Source: Aliiroseovarius subalbicans
GTDB taxonomy: Bacteria; Pseudomonadota; Alphaproteobacteria; Rhodobacterales; Rhodobacteraceae
Assembly: GCF_022678625.1 (NCBI RefSeq)
Contig: NZ_JALBYQ010000002.1
Coordinates: 124,001-188,000, forward strand
DNA length: 64,000 bases
Direction: 5' to 3'
Part shown: piece by piece, positions 9,604 to 19,120 of the stretch
Layout: each line of letters starts with the position of its first letter
How positions within the stretch are numbered: position 1 is the first letter of the stretch
Position numbers and translations under genes: made by a program
Notes under the pieces: generated by a model
Database searches by the model: none
The model's input: only the letters and a program-made list of their open reading frames with translations
What the model was told of the DNA's origin: nothing

Positions 9604-9978
9604 TCAGCCCTGAATGCTCTCCAGATAATTCGCCAGCTTCAGCAACCCACTCGGCGTGGGTGTCGGCACGCCGTTCGGATCGGTCCAGACCTCCATGTCA
9701 CCTTTCAACAGCACGCCGAATTCCGGCATCGGGCCGTGGGTGTCGGCCTTGGCATAGCCGTCGATGGTGGACATCACGAATGCCGTGGGGAAGGTGCCGC
9801 CGTGGCGGGTTGTCAGCGTGGTCAGGTCTTCTGCCAGCTCCATCCCGCCGCCTTTCGCGTCCGAGCCGTGGCAGACCGCGCAATTGGCGGCGAACAGCTC
9901 CTCGCCGGTTTGCGGCGGCAGATTGCAGCCTGTCAGGGTGAAAGCGGCCAGAAGGCTCAGGCTGGTTATTCTCAACAT
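9604..9978 (-). CDS. Small c-type cytochrome lipoprotein
   Basis: 124-residue predicted lipoprotein: hydrophobic N-terminus ending in a lipobox LTGC (Cys18), so it is likely anchored to a membrane face in the periplasm. A single class I heme site CAVCH lies at residues 33-37 and the probable axial Met is Met84 in HGPMPEFG. Electron carrier; donor and acceptor cannot be read from sequence. It is the last gene of a minus-strand group after the L,D-transpeptidase-like gene, separated by about 33 bases. Confidence 0.88.
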   Translation of the reverse strand: MLRITSLSLLAAFTLTGCNLPPQTGEELFAANCAVCHGSDAKGGGMELAEDLTTLTTRHGGTFPTAFVMSTIDGYAKADTHGPMPEFGVLLKGDMEVWTDPNGVPTPTPSGLLKLANYLESIQG

Positions 9979-10011
9979 CTCATTCTCCCTGCGACGTGCC
10001 CCATGCGGGCG

Positions 10012-10431
10012 TCACTCTTGCACGATGATCCAAGTATCGGCGAAGCCCGCCTGCAACACCAGACCATAGAGCACTTCGGCGTTTTCCGGCGCAAGGCGAA
10101 TGCAGCCTGCCGAGGCCGGGCAGCCCAGCAGCTCAACCGCCGTGGTGCCGTGGATCGCGAAGTTTCCGTAGAAAAAGATCGACCAGGGCATCGGCGCGTT
10201 GTTGTAAAGCGACGAATAATGCATGCGGCGCAGCGATTGCGGGTGGAAGGTGCCAACGGGCGTGAATTTGCCCGGCCGGGCGGTGGACACGGGCCAGATA
10301 TGGAGGGCGTCGCCATCCAGGCTGACCGCCATCGTCTGATCCGAGATATCAACTCGCGCCACAAGGGTCTCGGCCCAGGCCGTGAGCGGCGAAAAGGCCA
10401 GGAGCGCTGTGAGGAGCGCTTTACCCCGCAC
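10012..10431 (-). CDS. L,D-transpeptidase-like (YkuD) periplasmic protein
   Basis: 139 residues if started at the GTG at 10431, which places a clean signal peptide ([19 protein letters not shown]) at the N-terminus and overlaps the lolD end by about 11 bases. The YkuD active-site pattern is present: His94 in [11 protein letters not shown] and Cys110 and Arg112 in SAGCIRL. The family makes 3-3 peptidoglycan cross-links or attaches proteins to peptidoglycan. It is shorter than most L,D-transpeptidases and has no LysM domain. A longer frame to 10485 exists but would lie inside lolD and lacks a signal peptide at its start. Confidence 0.85.
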   Translation of the reverse strand: MRGKALLTALLAFSPLTAWAETLVARVDISDQTMAVSLDGDALHIWPVSTARPGKFTPVGTFHPQSLRRMHYSSLYNNAPMPWSIFFYGNFAIHGTTAVELLGCPASAGCIRLAPENAEVLYGLVLQAGFADTWIIVQE

Positions 10432-11104
10432 TGACCACGCCGTTGTCCAACCGCAGCACCCGGTCCATCCGGGCCGCAAGCTCAAGGTTGTGGGTGGCGA
10501 TCAGCGCCGACAGCCCGGTTTCGCGCACCAGCTCCATCAGCGTGGCGAACACGGTGTCCGAGGTTTCGGGGTCGAGGTTGCCGGTGGGCTCATCGGCCAG
10601 CAAAAGCGCGGGCGCATTGGCCAGCGCGCGGCAAAAGGCGACGCGTTGCTGTTCGCCGCCGGACAGTTCCGCCGGGCGGTGGCTGGCGCGGTCGGCCACG
10701 CCCACGCGGGCCAGCAGGTCGCGCGCGCGGGTGGCCGCGCCCCCCTGCCCCACACCGTTGGCAAGCTGCGGCAGCACGATATTTTCCTCGGCCGAGAACT
10801 CGGGCAGCAGGTGGTGAAACTGGTAGATGAAGCCGACCTGGTTGCGCCGCACGTCGGTGCGTTTGCGATCCGACAGCGCCGACATGTCGCGTCCGCCGAT
10901 CTCCACCCGTCCGGTGTCGGGCGTGTCCAACAGGCCAGCGATGTGCAGCAGAGTCGATTTTCCTGCGCCGGAGGGGGCGACCAGTGCCACGACCTCGCCG
11001 CGTGCAATCTCCAGCGACGCACCGCGCAGCACGTTCACCTCGCCGGGGTCACCTGCGTTGTAGACCTTGGTCAACCCGTCAAGCTTCAGGACCGGATCAT
11101 TCAT
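10421..11104 (-). CDS. lolD: Lipoprotein-releasing ABC transporter ATPase LolD
   Basis: ATPase of the LolCDE complex that extracts outer-membrane lipoproteins from the inner membrane. 227 residues. Walker A is APSGAGKST (about 41-49), the signature is LSGGEQQRV, and Walker B is [11 protein letters not shown]. The [17 protein letters not shown] segment is typical of the LolD/MacB/FtsE class. The ATG overlaps the end of the permease gene by 8 bases, so both are translated from one message. Confidence 0.95.
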   Translation of the reverse strand: MNDPVLKLDGLTKVYNAGDPGEVNVLRGASLEIARGEVVALVAPSGAGKSTLLHIAGLLDTPDTGRVEIGGRDMSALSDRKRTDVRRNQVGFIYQFHHLLPEFSAEENIVLPQLANGVGQGGAATRARDLLARVGVADRASHRPAELSGGEQQRVAFCRALANAPALLLADEPTGNLDPETSDTVFATLMELVRETGLSALIATHNLELAARMDRVLRLDNGVVSAG

Positions 11105-12383
11105 ATCGCAAGGCCTCGACCGGGTTCATGCGCGCCGCGCGGCGGGCAGGAAAGATGGTGACGATGAACGACAGGCCCAGCGACAGGACCACCGCGCTGG
11201 CCACGTCCCAGAACTCCAACTTGGCAGGTAGGCGATAAATGCCGCGGATCGACGGATCCCAGACGCCGCCGCCTGCAACGTAGTTCACGAAGGAAAACAC
11301 TGCGTCGATATAGATCGCGAACAGGCAGCCCAGGATGACCCCCGCGATGGTGCCGACCAGCCCGGTGACCGACCCACACAGGAAGAACACGCGCAGCACG
11401 GACCCTTCGGTCAGGCCCATCGTGCGCAGGATACCGATGTCGCGCCCCTTGTTCTTCACCAGCATGATCAGGCCCGAGATGATGTTCATCGAGGCGATCA
11501 GGACCAGCACGGACAGGATGATGAACATCACGCTATCCTCCATATCCAGCGCGCGCAGGAAGGCGCCGGATCGGTCGCGCCAGGTCCAGACGGTTGCCAG
11601 CGGGCTGGCCGCCTGCATCATAGGCAACAGCAGCTTGTCCACGCCTTCGGGATCGGCCACCATCACTTCGATCTCATCGGCCACACCTTCGCGGTTGAAG
11701 AAGCTTTGCGCCTCGACAAAGGGCAGATAGACCCGCGTGCGGTCGATATCCCAACGCCCGGCGGTGAAGATATAGGTGATGTCATAGGCATTCACCCGCG
11801 GCGAGGTGCCAAAGGCGGTCTTCACGCCATTGGGCGAAATGATCTTGATCTTGTCACCGACCCCGACGCCAAGCGCTTGTGCCACGCCTGATCCGATCGC
11901 GATGCCCTGATCAAAGGCGCGAATGTCGCCCTGGGCCACCTCGGGTTGGGCGATGCGGGGGATGGTCAGAAGGTCGTCATAGGTGATGCCATAGACCTCG
12001 ACACCCGCGTTCACCTGGCCCTTGTTGGCCATGACCTGGCCTTTCACCAAAGGCGCGGCACGGGTCACGCCGGGCACGGCGGCGATGCGGCTGGCCCAGT
12101 CGGCATAGTCGGGAATGGTGCGCACGGTCTGGCCGGTTTCGTTCACATAGGCCTGCGAAAACACCGTCACATGGGCATTCGCACCCAGGATGGTGTCGAC
12201 GAATTCGTCGCGAAACCCGGTGCGCACGGCCAGGGTGATGATCAGCGCGGCCACCGCCAAGGTGATGCCGATCAGGCTGATCCAGGTCATTGTGCTGACC
12301 CCGCCCTCAGCCTTGCGCGCACGCAGGTATCGCCAGGCGATCATCCATTCGAACCGGGAAAACGGGGCTGTGCTCTGGGCCAA
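11097..12383 (-). CDS. lolC: Lipoprotein-releasing system transmembrane protein LolC/LolE
   Basis: 428-residue permease. N-terminal [20 protein letters not shown] and the first TM helix ([20 protein letters not shown]) are diagnostic, followed by a large periplasmic domain and three C-terminal TM helices around [20 protein letters not shown]. The start is a TTG at 12383, preceded seven bases upstream by a perfect AAGGAG site; the frame extends to 12485 but the extra N-terminus is not family-like. Many alphaproteobacteria have one such protein acting as both LolC and LolE, and only one is seen here. Confidence 0.93.
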   Translation of the reverse strand: MAQSTAPFSRFEWMIAWRYLRARKAEGGVSTMTWISLIGITLAVAALIITLAVRTGFRDEFVDTILGANAHVTVFSQAYVNETGQTVRTIPDYADWASRIAAVPGVTRAAPLVKGQVMANKGQVNAGVEVYGITYDDLLTIPRIAQPEVAQGDIRAFDQGIAIGSGVAQALGVGVGDKIKIISPNGVKTAFGTSPRVNAYDITYIFTAGRWDIDRTRVYLPFVEAQSFFNREGVADEIEVMVADPEGVDKLLLPMMQAASPLATVWTWRDRSGAFLRALDMEDSVMFIILSVLVLIASMNIISGLIMLVKNKGRDIGILRTMGLTEGSVLRVFFLCGSVTGLVGTIAGVILGCLFAIYIDAVFSFVNYVAGGGVWDPSIRGIYRLPAKLEFWDVASAVVLSLGLSFIVTIFPARRAARMNPVEALRYE

Positions 12384-12502
12384 TTTCTGCTCCTTGCCTC
12401 TTGGGGGCAAAGTGATGCTTTGACCGGGGAAGGTCAAGGTGTGGTTCATTGTCAGCGAGGTCTTTGCGCAGTAGCCTTCAAACACAGATGCGGGAGGATT
12501 TC

Positions 12503-13903
12503 ATGGACATTCTGGACGAGCTGCGCGGGATCATCGGCGCACGCCATGTGCTGACCGGTGCCGACACGGCGCGGTGGGACAGCGACTGGATCGGCAAGTA
12601 CAAGGGTGCGCCCCTGTGCGTGGTGCGGCCTGCAAACACCGATGAGGTCAGCCGCGTGATGGCCCTGGCCCACGACACCGGGACGCCGGTGGTGCCGGTG
12701 GGGGGCAACACCGGGCTATCTGGCGGAGCTTTCGGCCGAGGGGCCGTGATGCTGTCGGTCGACAGGATGAACGCGCTGCGCGACCTGCGCCCGGAAGCGC
12801 GCATCGCCATTGTCGAGGCCGGCGTGGTTCTGAGCGCGCTGCATGACGCGGCCGAGGCCCACGACCTGGTGTTTCCGATGACCTTCGGCGCCAAGGGCTC
12901 GTGCATGATTGGCGGCATGTTGGCCACCAATGCCGGCGGGTCGAACGTCGTCCGTTACGGCAATACGCGGGCCTTGTGCCTGGGGCTTGAGATCGTGTTG
13001 CCCGACGGCGAGGTGCTGGAGCTGATGAGCGAGCTGCACAAGGACAATTCAGGCTATGACCTGAAGGATCTGTTCATCGGCTCCGAAGGCACTCTGGGCG
13101 TGATCACCGCGGCGGTGCTGAAGCTGTCGCCGAAACCGCGTGCCTATGCCACCGCGATGGTCGCGGCCCCCGGGCTGGCGCAGGCGCTCGATTTGCTGAA
13201 CCGATTGCAGGAGGCCACCGGCGGCGCGGTCGAGGCGTTCGAATACATGCCCGCCAGCTATATCGACGCACATATCGCCAAGACCGGCGCGCGCGCGCCG
13301 TTCGCCGCGCGTCATGAGGTCAACATCCTGGTCGAGGTCGGCGCGACCGCCGCGCGGGATGCCGCGCTTGCTGCGGATGGCTCGGTGCCGATTGTCGACT
13401 ACCTTGAAGAGGTCCTGGCTGGTCTGATGGAGGAGGGCGCGGTGCTGGACGCGGTGATCGCGCAGAACGATGCCCAGCGCACCGAGATGTGGGAGCGGCG
13501 CGAGGCCGCCGCCGAGGTCACGCTGGACCGCCAGCCCCTGGTCAACAACGATATCGCCGTGCCGCTGGACAAGGTCAGCGTGTTCCTGGAGCGCATGGCC
13601 GAAGAATTGCCGCGGCTGGACCGGGGGGCCGACAGCCTGTGCGTGGCGCATCTGGGGGATGGCAACATCCACTATGCGGTGTTCCCATCGGACCCGACGC
13701 TGGTCGATCCGGTGATGGAAAAGGTCGAAGACGTGGTGGGCGCACTGGGCGGGTCGTTCTCGGCCGAGCATGGCATCGGCCTGTCGAAGAAACCCTCGAT
13801 GGCGCGACGCAAAAACCCCGTGGCGCTGCGCGTGATGCGTCAAATCAAAGGGGTGCTGGACCCCAAAGGCATCATGAACCCGGGCAAGGTGCTGCCGGAC
13901 TGA
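12503..13903 (+). CDS. FAD-linked oxidase, D-2-hydroxyacid dehydrogenase type (GlcD/D2HGDH family)
   Basis: 466-residue flavoprotein of the PCMH/VAO family. The FAD-binding segment PVVPVGGNTGLSGGAFGRGA and FGAKGSCMIGGMLATNAGG lie in the N-terminal half; the C-terminal cap carries CVAHLGDGNIHYAVFP and SAEHGIGLSKK, metal/substrate-site motifs of D-lactate, D-2-hydroxyglutarate and glycolate dehydrogenases. The exact substrate cannot be read. The start at 12503 is set by a GGAGGA site; an upstream ATG at 12449 would overlap the divergent lolC leader. No GlcE or GlcF partners are adjacent, so a single-subunit enzyme is more likely than glycolate oxidase. Confidence 0.88.
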   Translation: MDILDELRGIIGARHVLTGADTARWDSDWIGKYKGAPLCVVRPANTDEVSRVMALAHDTGTPVVPVGGNTGLSGGAFGRGAVMLSVDRMNALRDLRPEARIAIVEAGVVLSALHDAAEAHDLVFPMTFGAKGSCMIGGMLATNAGGSNVVRYGNTRALCLGLEIVLPDGEVLELMSELHKDNSGYDLKDLFIGSEGTLGVITAAVLKLSPKPRAYATAMVAAPGLAQALDLLNRLQEATGGAVEAFEYMPASYIDAHIAKTGARAPFAARHEVNILVEVGATAARDAALAADGSVPIVDYLEEVLAGLMEEGAVLDAVIAQNDAQRTEMWERREAAAEVTLDRQPLVNNDIAVPLDKVSVFLERMAEELPRLDRGADSLCVAHLGDGNIHYAVFPSDPTLVDPVMEKVEDVVGALGGSFSAEHGIGLSKKPSMARRKNPVALRVMRQIKGVLDPKGIMNPGKVLPD

Positions 13904-13970
13904 GGTTCCGCTTTTCCGTCAAGCCCGCTGACGCGGACCCTCCTTGGAAATCTGGGTGGGGCCGGGCCGT

Positions 13971-14936
13971 TCAGCGCCAGTCGAAGAAGCCGTCGCCAGC
14001 GCGCGCCAGCAGGGTTTCGGCAAGCTGGCGCCCCAGGGCCGGGCCGTCCGCGATGAGCCCTGACACCGTATCTGCGAGCGCTTCGGAGCCATCGGTGCGC
14101 AGGATTTCACCCTTGAGGGTCAAAGTGCCGCCCTCAAGTGTGGCCAGCCCCGCGATCGGGGTTTCGCACGATCCGTCCAGCGCGCCCAGAAAGGCGCGTT
14201 CTGCGGCCAGGCGCTGGCCGGTTTCAACGTCATGTATCGCTGCCAGCATGTCGGTGGTGCGCGCGTCTTCCTCGCGCCGTTCAATGCCGATCGCGCCTTG
14301 CGCCACAGCGTTCAGCATGTCTGTGGTCGGAATCGCAGTCGCGGGCACGTCGTCCATGCCCAGCCGGTTCAGTCCGGCTTGCGCCAGGAACGTCGCTTCG
14401 GCCACGCCGTCGCCCAGTTTCTTCAGCCGGGTCTGCACGTTGCCACGAAACTCGACAATTGTCAGGTCCGGTCGGCGGTTGAGAAGCTGGGCCTTGCGGC
14501 GCAGCGACGAGGTGCCAACCACGGCGCCCTGCGGCAAATCTGCGATGGAATTGAATTTTAGTGACACGAAGGCATCCCGCGTGTCTTCGCGCGGCAGGTA
14601 GCAGTCCAACACCAGACCGTCGGGCTGTTCGACCGGCATGTCCTTCATCGAATGCACCGCGATGTCGATGGAGCCGTCCAGCATCGCCTCTTCGATCTCT
14701 TTGGTGAACAACCCCTTGTTGCCGATTTCCTTCAGCGGTCGGTCCGCGTCGATCATCGAGCGGTCGTCGCCGGTGGTCTTGATCACCACGATCTCGAACG
14801 CCTCGTCGGGCAGGTCGAACGCAGCGCCAAGACGGCGGCGGGTTTCAAAAGCCTGGGCCAGCGCCAGCGGCGAGCCTCGGGTGCCGATTTTCAGCGGTTG
14901 GGCGGGGGTCGGAAGATTGTTCACCATACCCCCCAT
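13971..14936 (-). CDS. hemC: Porphobilinogen deaminase (hydroxymethylbilane synthase)
   Basis: Condenses four porphobilinogen units to hydroxymethylbilane in heme biosynthesis. 318-321 residues depending on whether the ATG at 14936 or 14927 is used; both follow a G-rich tract. Family features: KIGTRGSPLALAQA at the N-terminus, substrate-binding arginines in VGTSSLRRKAQL and the dipyrromethane-cofactor Cys in GSCETPIAG. It is divergent from hemE with a 94-base intergenic space, the likely site of both promoters. Convergent with the FAD-linked oxidase; a weak hairpin CGTCA/TGACG (13917-13933) lies in that junction. Confidence 0.97.
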   Translation of the reverse strand: MGGMVNNLPTPAQPLKIGTRGSPLALAQAFETRRRLGAAFDLPDEAFEIVVIKTTGDDRSMIDADRPLKEIGNKGLFTKEIEEAMLDGSIDIAVHSMKDMPVEQPDGLVLDCYLPREDTRDAFVSLKFNSIADLPQGAVVGTSSLRRKAQLLNRRPDLTIVEFRGNVQTRLKKLGDGVAEATFLAQAGLNRLGMDDVPATAIPTTDMLNAVAQGAIGIERREEDARTTDMLAAIHDVETGQRLAAERAFLGALDGSCETPIAGLATLEGGTLTLKGEILRTDGSEALADTVSGLIADGPALGRQLAETLLARAGDGFFDWR

Positions 14937-15030
14937 TTAGACGCGACAAATGGGCCTGTCCATGCCCCCGAACTTGACAATGGGTCGCGCCTGCCGCACC
15001 ACCGCGTGAAATCGCGAAAAGGACAACCCG

Positions 15031-16059
15031 ATGACAAAGACCATCCTGCGCGCCCTTGCCGGTGAAACCCTGCCCACGCCGCCGATCTGGATGATGCGCC
15101 AGGCAGGCCGTTATCTGCCCGAATATCGCGCCACGCGGGCGCAGGCGGGGGATTTCCTGTCGCTGTGCTACAACCCCGAACTGGCCGCCGAAGTCACGCT
15201 GCAGCCGATCCGTCGCTATGGCTTTGACGCCGCGATCCTGTTTGCCGACATTCTGCTGGTGCCGCAGGCGCTGGGGGCCGACCTGTGGTTCGTCACCGGC
15301 GAAGGGCCGCGCCTGTCGACCATCACCGGCGCTGATGATCTGGCCAAGCTGGGCCTGGTCGCCGACATCGACGAGGTTCTGGCGCCGATCTATGAAACCG
15401 TGAAGATCCTGTCGCGCGAATTGCCGAAGGAGACCACTCTGATCGGCTTTGCCGGCGCGCCCTGGACCGTGGCGACCTATATGATCGCCGGGCGCGGCAC
15501 CAAGGATCAAGGTCCGGCACATGCGCTGATGCGTGAGCATCCTGAGGTGTTCGATGCCCTGATGGCGCGCATCACCGAGGCGACGATCGAATACCTGTCG
15601 CGCCAGATCGACGCGGGCGCCGAAGTCGTCAAGATTTTCGACAGCTGGGCCGGGTCCCTGAAGGGCGAAGCGTTCACCAAATACGCGCTGGAGCCGACAA
15701 AACAGATCATTGCCGCCCTGAAGGCGCGCCATCCGAACACGCCAATCATCGCCTTCCCGCGTGAAGCGGGCGACGGCTATATAGGCTTTGCCAAGGCCAC
15801 CGGCGCAGATTGTGTCGCACTGGACAATTCCGTGTCCGCCGAATGGGCCGCCGCGAACGTTCAGGTCGATGGCTGTGTGCAAGGCAACCTGGCCTCGTCG
15901 CACATGGTGACGGGCGGACAGGCGCTGGTGGACGACACCAAGCGGATCGTGAAGGCGTTCTCGAACGGCCCGCACATCTTCAACCTGGGCCACGGCATCA
16001 CGCCGGATGCGGACCCCGACAACGTGCAGCGCATGATCGACGCGGTGCGCGAAGGCTAA
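15031..16059 (+). CDS. hemE: Uroporphyrinogen decarboxylase
   Basis: Decarboxylates the four acetate side chains of uroporphyrinogen III to coproporphyrinogen III. 342 residues, standard length. N-terminal [17 protein letters not shown] contains the conserved substrate-binding Arg residues, [14 protein letters not shown] holds the catalytic Asp, and [14 protein letters not shown] and FNLGHGI are further signatures. Transcribed away from hemC. It ends just before inverted repeat element B. Confidence 0.98.
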   Translation: MTKTILRALAGETLPTPPIWMMRQAGRYLPEYRATRAQAGDFLSLCYNPELAAEVTLQPIRRYGFDAAILFADILLVPQALGADLWFVTGEGPRLSTITGADDLAKLGLVADIDEVLAPIYETVKILSRELPKETTLIGFAGAPWTVATYMIAGRGTKDQGPAHALMREHPEVFDALMARITEATIEYLSRQIDAGAEVVKIFDSWAGSLKGEAFTKYALEPTKQIIAALKARHPNTPIIAFPREAGDGYIGFAKATGADCVALDNSVSAEWAAANVQVDGCVQGNLASSHMVTGGQALVDDTKRIVKAFSNGPHIFNLGHGITPDADPDNVQRMIDAVREG

Positions 16060-16064
16060 CCCTA

Positions 16065-16140
16065 CCCCGGCGCAGCGGGGTGGGAGGAAACCGTCCCGCC
16101 CCGCGCGCCAACGCTGGCATGGGTGGGCGCTGCGCCGTGG
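16065..16140. repeat. Long-loop inverted repeat element B between hemE and SDR gene
   Basis: Arms CCCCGGCGCAGCG (16065-16077) and CGCTGCGCCGTGG (16128-16140) pair with one mismatch. The loop starts GGGTGGGAGGAAACC and ends CATGGGTGGG, matching the loop ends of the elements at 3908 and 40528. It fills the convergent hemE/SDR junction, and its right arm abuts the SDR stop codon. Confidence 0.6.
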
Positions 16141-16902
16141 CTATGGCCTAAGCGCGGGCAACCCGATGCCGGTGCTTTGAAAACCACCATCTGCTGCAAT
16201 CACCTGGCCAGTGACGAAACTGGCTTTGTCCGAGCACAGGAAGGTGATGACTTCGGCAATTTCCTGTTCCGATCCATACCGGTTCAGCGGGATCGCATCG
16301 TGGTAGGCGTCGATGATGTCCTGGCTGTGCACTGCCATTGCCAGCTTGGTCGCCACCGGGCCGGGGCAGACGCAATTGGCGCGCACGCCAAACTCGCCCA
16401 ATTCCACCGCCTGTTGCTGGGTCAGGTGCATCACCGCTGCCTTCGACGTGCCATAGGCCACGCGCAGGGTGGACGCGCGCAGGCCCGAGATCGACGCGAT
16501 GTTCACGATCGCGCCGCCGCTTTCCTTGAGCGGTTCTAGACAGGCTTGCGAACACAGAAAGACCCCGTCCAGGTTGGTCTCCATCACCGTACGCCAGCGG
16601 GCGAAATCCGTGTCCGCGATGGGGCCAAAATCGGCCACCCCTGCATTGTTCACCAAAGCGTCGATGCCGCCGAAGGCGTGCAGGACCTCAGCCACCATCG
16701 CATCGACCTGATCGGGTTGCGACACATCGCAAAGCACGGGCAGGACATCCTCCAGTCCTTCGCTGGCAGCCGACAGCGCCGGCCCGTCCCGGTCGATCAT
16801 CGCGACCTGCCAGCCTAGCTCCAGAAACAACCGCGTTGTCGCCAGGCCAATGCCCCGCGCGGCCCCGGTGACAAGGGCGGTTTTCACCCCGCTCAGACCC
16901 AT
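16141..16902 (-). CDS. SDR-family NAD(P)-dependent oxidoreductase
   Basis: 253-residue classical short-chain dehydrogenase. Cofactor motif TGAARGIG at residues 12-19, NNAG in the fourth strand, and an intact Ser...Tyr-x-x-x-Lys catalytic set (IASISG, then AYGTSKAAV). The C-terminal ADGG substrate-loop end is standard. Substrate unknown. The start overlaps the 3' end of hemF by about 10 bases, so it is probably in the same transcript as that heme gene, though nothing else ties it to heme metabolism. Confidence 0.9.
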   Translation of the reverse strand: MGLSGVKTALVTGAARGIGLATTRLFLELGWQVAMIDRDGPALSAASEGLEDVLPVLCDVSQPDQVDAMVAEVLHAFGGIDALVNNAGVADFGPIADTDFARWRTVMETNLDGVFLCSQACLEPLKESGGAIVNIASISGLRASTLRVAYGTSKAAVMHLTQQQAVELGEFGVRANCVCPGPVATKLAMAVHSQDIIDAYHDAIPLNRYGSEQEIAEVITFLCSDKASFVTGQVIAADGGFQSTGIGLPALRP

Positions 16903-17783
16903 TTCGCCATCGGCGGCAGGCTCATCAGCACCGCATTGGCGTCATGCCCGGTGGCCAGGCCGAATTTCGTGCCGCGGTCATAGACCAGGTTGTATTCGGC
17001 ATAGAGGCCGCGGTGCACCAGTTGCGCGTCCTTGTCGGCCTCGCTCCACGCGGTGTCGCGCCGCTTTTCGGTCACTGGGACGAAAGCGGGCAGGAAGGCG
17101 CGGCCGATGTCCTGGGTCAGGGCGAAATCCGCCTCCCAATCGCCGGAATTGCGGTCGTCCATGAAAATGCCGCCAACCCCGCGCGCGCGGCCCCGGTGCG
17201 GGACAAAGAAATACTCGTCCGCCCAGGCCTTCAGCTCGGGATAAAGCGCGGTTCCATGCGGGTCGAGGTGCTGTTTCTGAACGCCATGAAAATGCGCGGT
17301 GTCCTCGTCATACTCGATGCAGGGGTTCAGGTCCGATCCGCCGCCGAACCACCAGGCACCCGGGGTCCAGAACATGCGCGTGTTCATGTGCACCGCCGGG
17401 GTGTGCGGGTTCTGCATATGGGCAACCAGGCTGATGCCCGAGGCCCAGAAGCGCGGGTCGTCCTTGATGCCGGGCACGCCACGGGCGGCCATCGCGCCCT
17501 GCGCGGCCTCGCCCAGCGTGCCGTAAACCGTGGACACGTTGACGCCGACTTTTTCAAACACCCGACCGCCGCGCATCACCGACATCAGGCCACCGCCCGC
17601 GTCCGAGCCATCGTCGCTGGCGCGGGTCGTTTCCGTGACCTCAAAGCGGCCCGGTGCGTTGGATGCAAAAGGTCCGGTGGTCTGGCTGTCCTCCAGCCCT
17701 TCGAAGGCGGCAACAATTTCGTCGCGCAACGTGCGGAACCAGGCGCTGGCGCGGGTTTTCTGCTCGGTCATCAATTCGGTCAT
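16893..17783 (-). CDS. hemF: Oxygen-dependent coproporphyrinogen III oxidase
   Basis: Oxidatively decarboxylates coproporphyrinogen III to protoporphyrinogen IX using O2. 296 residues. Signatures include GGGLMSVMRGGRVFEKVGVN, the HMNTRMFW and WFGGGSDLNP segments and the C-terminal YNLVYDRGTKFGL. Upstream of the ATG is an AGGGGG site about seven bases away. It is the first gene of a two-gene minus-strand unit with the SDR gene. Presence of the oxygen-dependent form fits an aerobic lifestyle; hemN is not in the window. Confidence 0.97.
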   Translation of the reverse strand: MTELMTEQKTRASAWFRTLRDEIVAAFEGLEDSQTTGPFASNAPGRFEVTETTRASDDGSDAGGGLMSVMRGGRVFEKVGVNVSTVYGTLGEAAQGAMAARGVPGIKDDPRFWASGISLVAHMQNPHTPAVHMNTRMFWTPGAWWFGGGSDLNPCIEYDEDTAHFHGVQKQHLDPHGTALYPELKAWADEYFFVPHRGRARGVGGIFMDDRNSGDWEADFALTQDIGRAFLPAFVPVTEKRRDTAWSEADKDAQLVHRGLYAEYNLVYDRGTKFGLATGHDANAVLMSLPPMAKWV

Positions 17784-17894
17784 TCGGATCCCCCTTTTTC
17801 ACCCCCCGTGTTAGCGGGATTCCACCGACAGGGAAACGGTGAGATTTCACTCAGGCCTGCGACCCGTTATCCTGACGTCGAAAGGACAACCGCC

Positions 17895-18260
17895 ATGCGC
17901 CACCTGATATTTGCCGCCTTGATCCCATTGACCCTCGCCGCCTGCACACCGCAGCAGAATTGCGAGGCACGGGTGCGGCACCAGATCTCGGACATCGACG
18001 CCCAGATCGACGAGGTCAGGGATAATCTGCGGCGCGGATATGCCTATCTACCGGTGCGCACGAATGTGCGGGTGGGGGTGCAATTTTGTGCGACCCCGGG
18101 CGGCACTCTGAGCGTTTGCACCGGCACGGACACTCCCAGCTATCGCAGGGTCAGCATCGACCCGGCAGCAGAACGCGCGAAACTTGCAGCGCTGCAAAAA
18201 CGGCAGGTCGAGTTGCAACGGGACTATGCCCAATGTGCAGCGACTTACCCTAGCGCTTAG
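17895..18260 (+). CDS. Small lipoprotein, unknown function
   Basis: 121 residues starting at the ATG at 17895 behind an AAAGGA site. Signal peptide with lipobox LAAC (Cys17) predicts a membrane-anchored lipoprotein. The mature part holds four further cysteines (NCEAR, FCATPG, VCTGT, QCAAT) and an amphipathic C-terminal helix. It lies at the end of a much longer open frame that is antisense to hemF and not coding upstream. The stop codon overlaps the stop of the convergent SDR-like gene by a few bases. No family recognised. Confidence 0.72.
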   Translation: MRHLIFAALIPLTLAACTPQQNCEARVRHQISDIDAQIDEVRDNLRRGYAYLPVRTNVRVGVQFCATPGGTLSVCTGTDTPSYRRVSIDPAAERAKLAALQKRQVELQRDYAQCAATYPSA

Positions 18261-19084
18261 TGCGTCGGGTCGCCCACCACGTCGACCAGGCTGCGCCCAC
18301 CGTCCACGGTCATCACATGCCCGGTCATGAACGCCGCGCCGTCCGAGGCCAGGAACTGGGCCGCTTCGGCCACTTCGCTGGCTTCTGCGATGCGCCCCAG
18401 GGGGGTGCCGTCAATCACGTCAGTTCGGGTTTCTTCGCTGTCGCGGATCGCGCCCATCAGGCTTGCGCTCATCACGCTGCCGAAGCTGACCGCGTTCACG
18501 CGAATGCGGTGCGGGGCCAGGGCGACCGCCAGGGAACGGGTCATCTGGTCCAGCGCCGCGCTGGCGATGGAGAACGCCATCAGGCCCGGCTGCGTGCGCG
18601 TCGCCGCAATCGACGACAGGTTCACGATCGCACCCAACGGCGTGTCCTGCTCTTCTTCCGATAGCGCCTCGCCCTGCTTGATCATGCGGCACGCGATCAG
18701 CTGGCTCAGCCTCAGACTGGTCATCAGGTTCTGATCCAGCAGGGTCTGGACCGTCTTGTCGTCGGCGTCCAGCGGGTCCGAGGTCATCACCTGGCGGCTT
18801 GCGTTCACCAGGATATCGACACGCTCGAACGCATCGACGGTAAACGACAGAAGGTTCGCAATGGTCAGCTTTTCGCGCAGGTCCCCGGCGAAATAGCGCG
18901 TGTTCTGGCTTTCCTCGGCATCAGGGTCCGGGTTTTCGCCCCATTCGTCGCGCAGCTTACCCTCGTCCATGTCCGCGCAGATCACATTCGCGCCCTTGTC
19001 CGCAAAATGGCGCGCGATGGCCAAACCAACGCCGTTGGCAGCACCGGTGACAATGGCGGTCTTGCCTTTGATTGAAAAGGACAT
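18257..19084 (-). CDS. SDR-fold protein with Tyr/Lys catalytic residues replaced
   Basis: 275 residues with a clear Rossmann SDR layout: TGAANGVG at residues 13-20, an Asp-containing second strand CADMD, Ser157-Ser158 in NLSSIAATR, and a C-terminal TVDGGRSLVDV. The catalytic pair is missing: where Tyr-x-x-x-Lys should follow 13 residues after the serine, the protein has Phe171 and Ser175 (AFSIASAALDQM). The usual NNAG is also altered to VNAS. The surrounding helix is otherwise well preserved, so this is a maintained, probably non-catalytic or NAD-binding SDR rather than a decayed gene. Function unknown. Confidence 0.85.
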   Translation of the reverse strand: MSFSIKGKTAIVTGAANGVGLAIARHFADKGANVICADMDEGKLRDEWGENPDPDAEESQNTRYFAGDLREKLTIANLLSFTVDAFERVDILVNASRQVMTSDPLDADDKTVQTLLDQNLMTSLRLSQLIACRMIKQGEALSEEEQDTPLGAIVNLSSIAATRTQPGLMAFSIASAALDQMTRSLAVALAPHRIRVNAVSFGSVMSASLMGAIRDSEETRTDVIDGTPLGRIAEASEVAEAAQFLASDGAAFMTGHVMTVDGGRSLVDVVGDPTH

Positions 19085-19120
19085 GGGAACCTCCTGATTC
19101 CTGCGCGAGCCTAGCTGAGT

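Noticed and set aside
10012-10485. Longer start of the L,D-transpeptidase-like protein at 10485
   Set aside because: It would overlap lolD by over 60 bases and bury the signal peptide; the GTG at 10431 fits better.
14974-14979. TTGACA box as hemE promoter -35
   Set aside because: No TATAAT-like sequence at 16-18 bases downstream, so it was not listed.
14845-15993. 382-codon minus-strand frame over hemE
   Set aside because: Antisense shadow of hemE with no recognisable domain.
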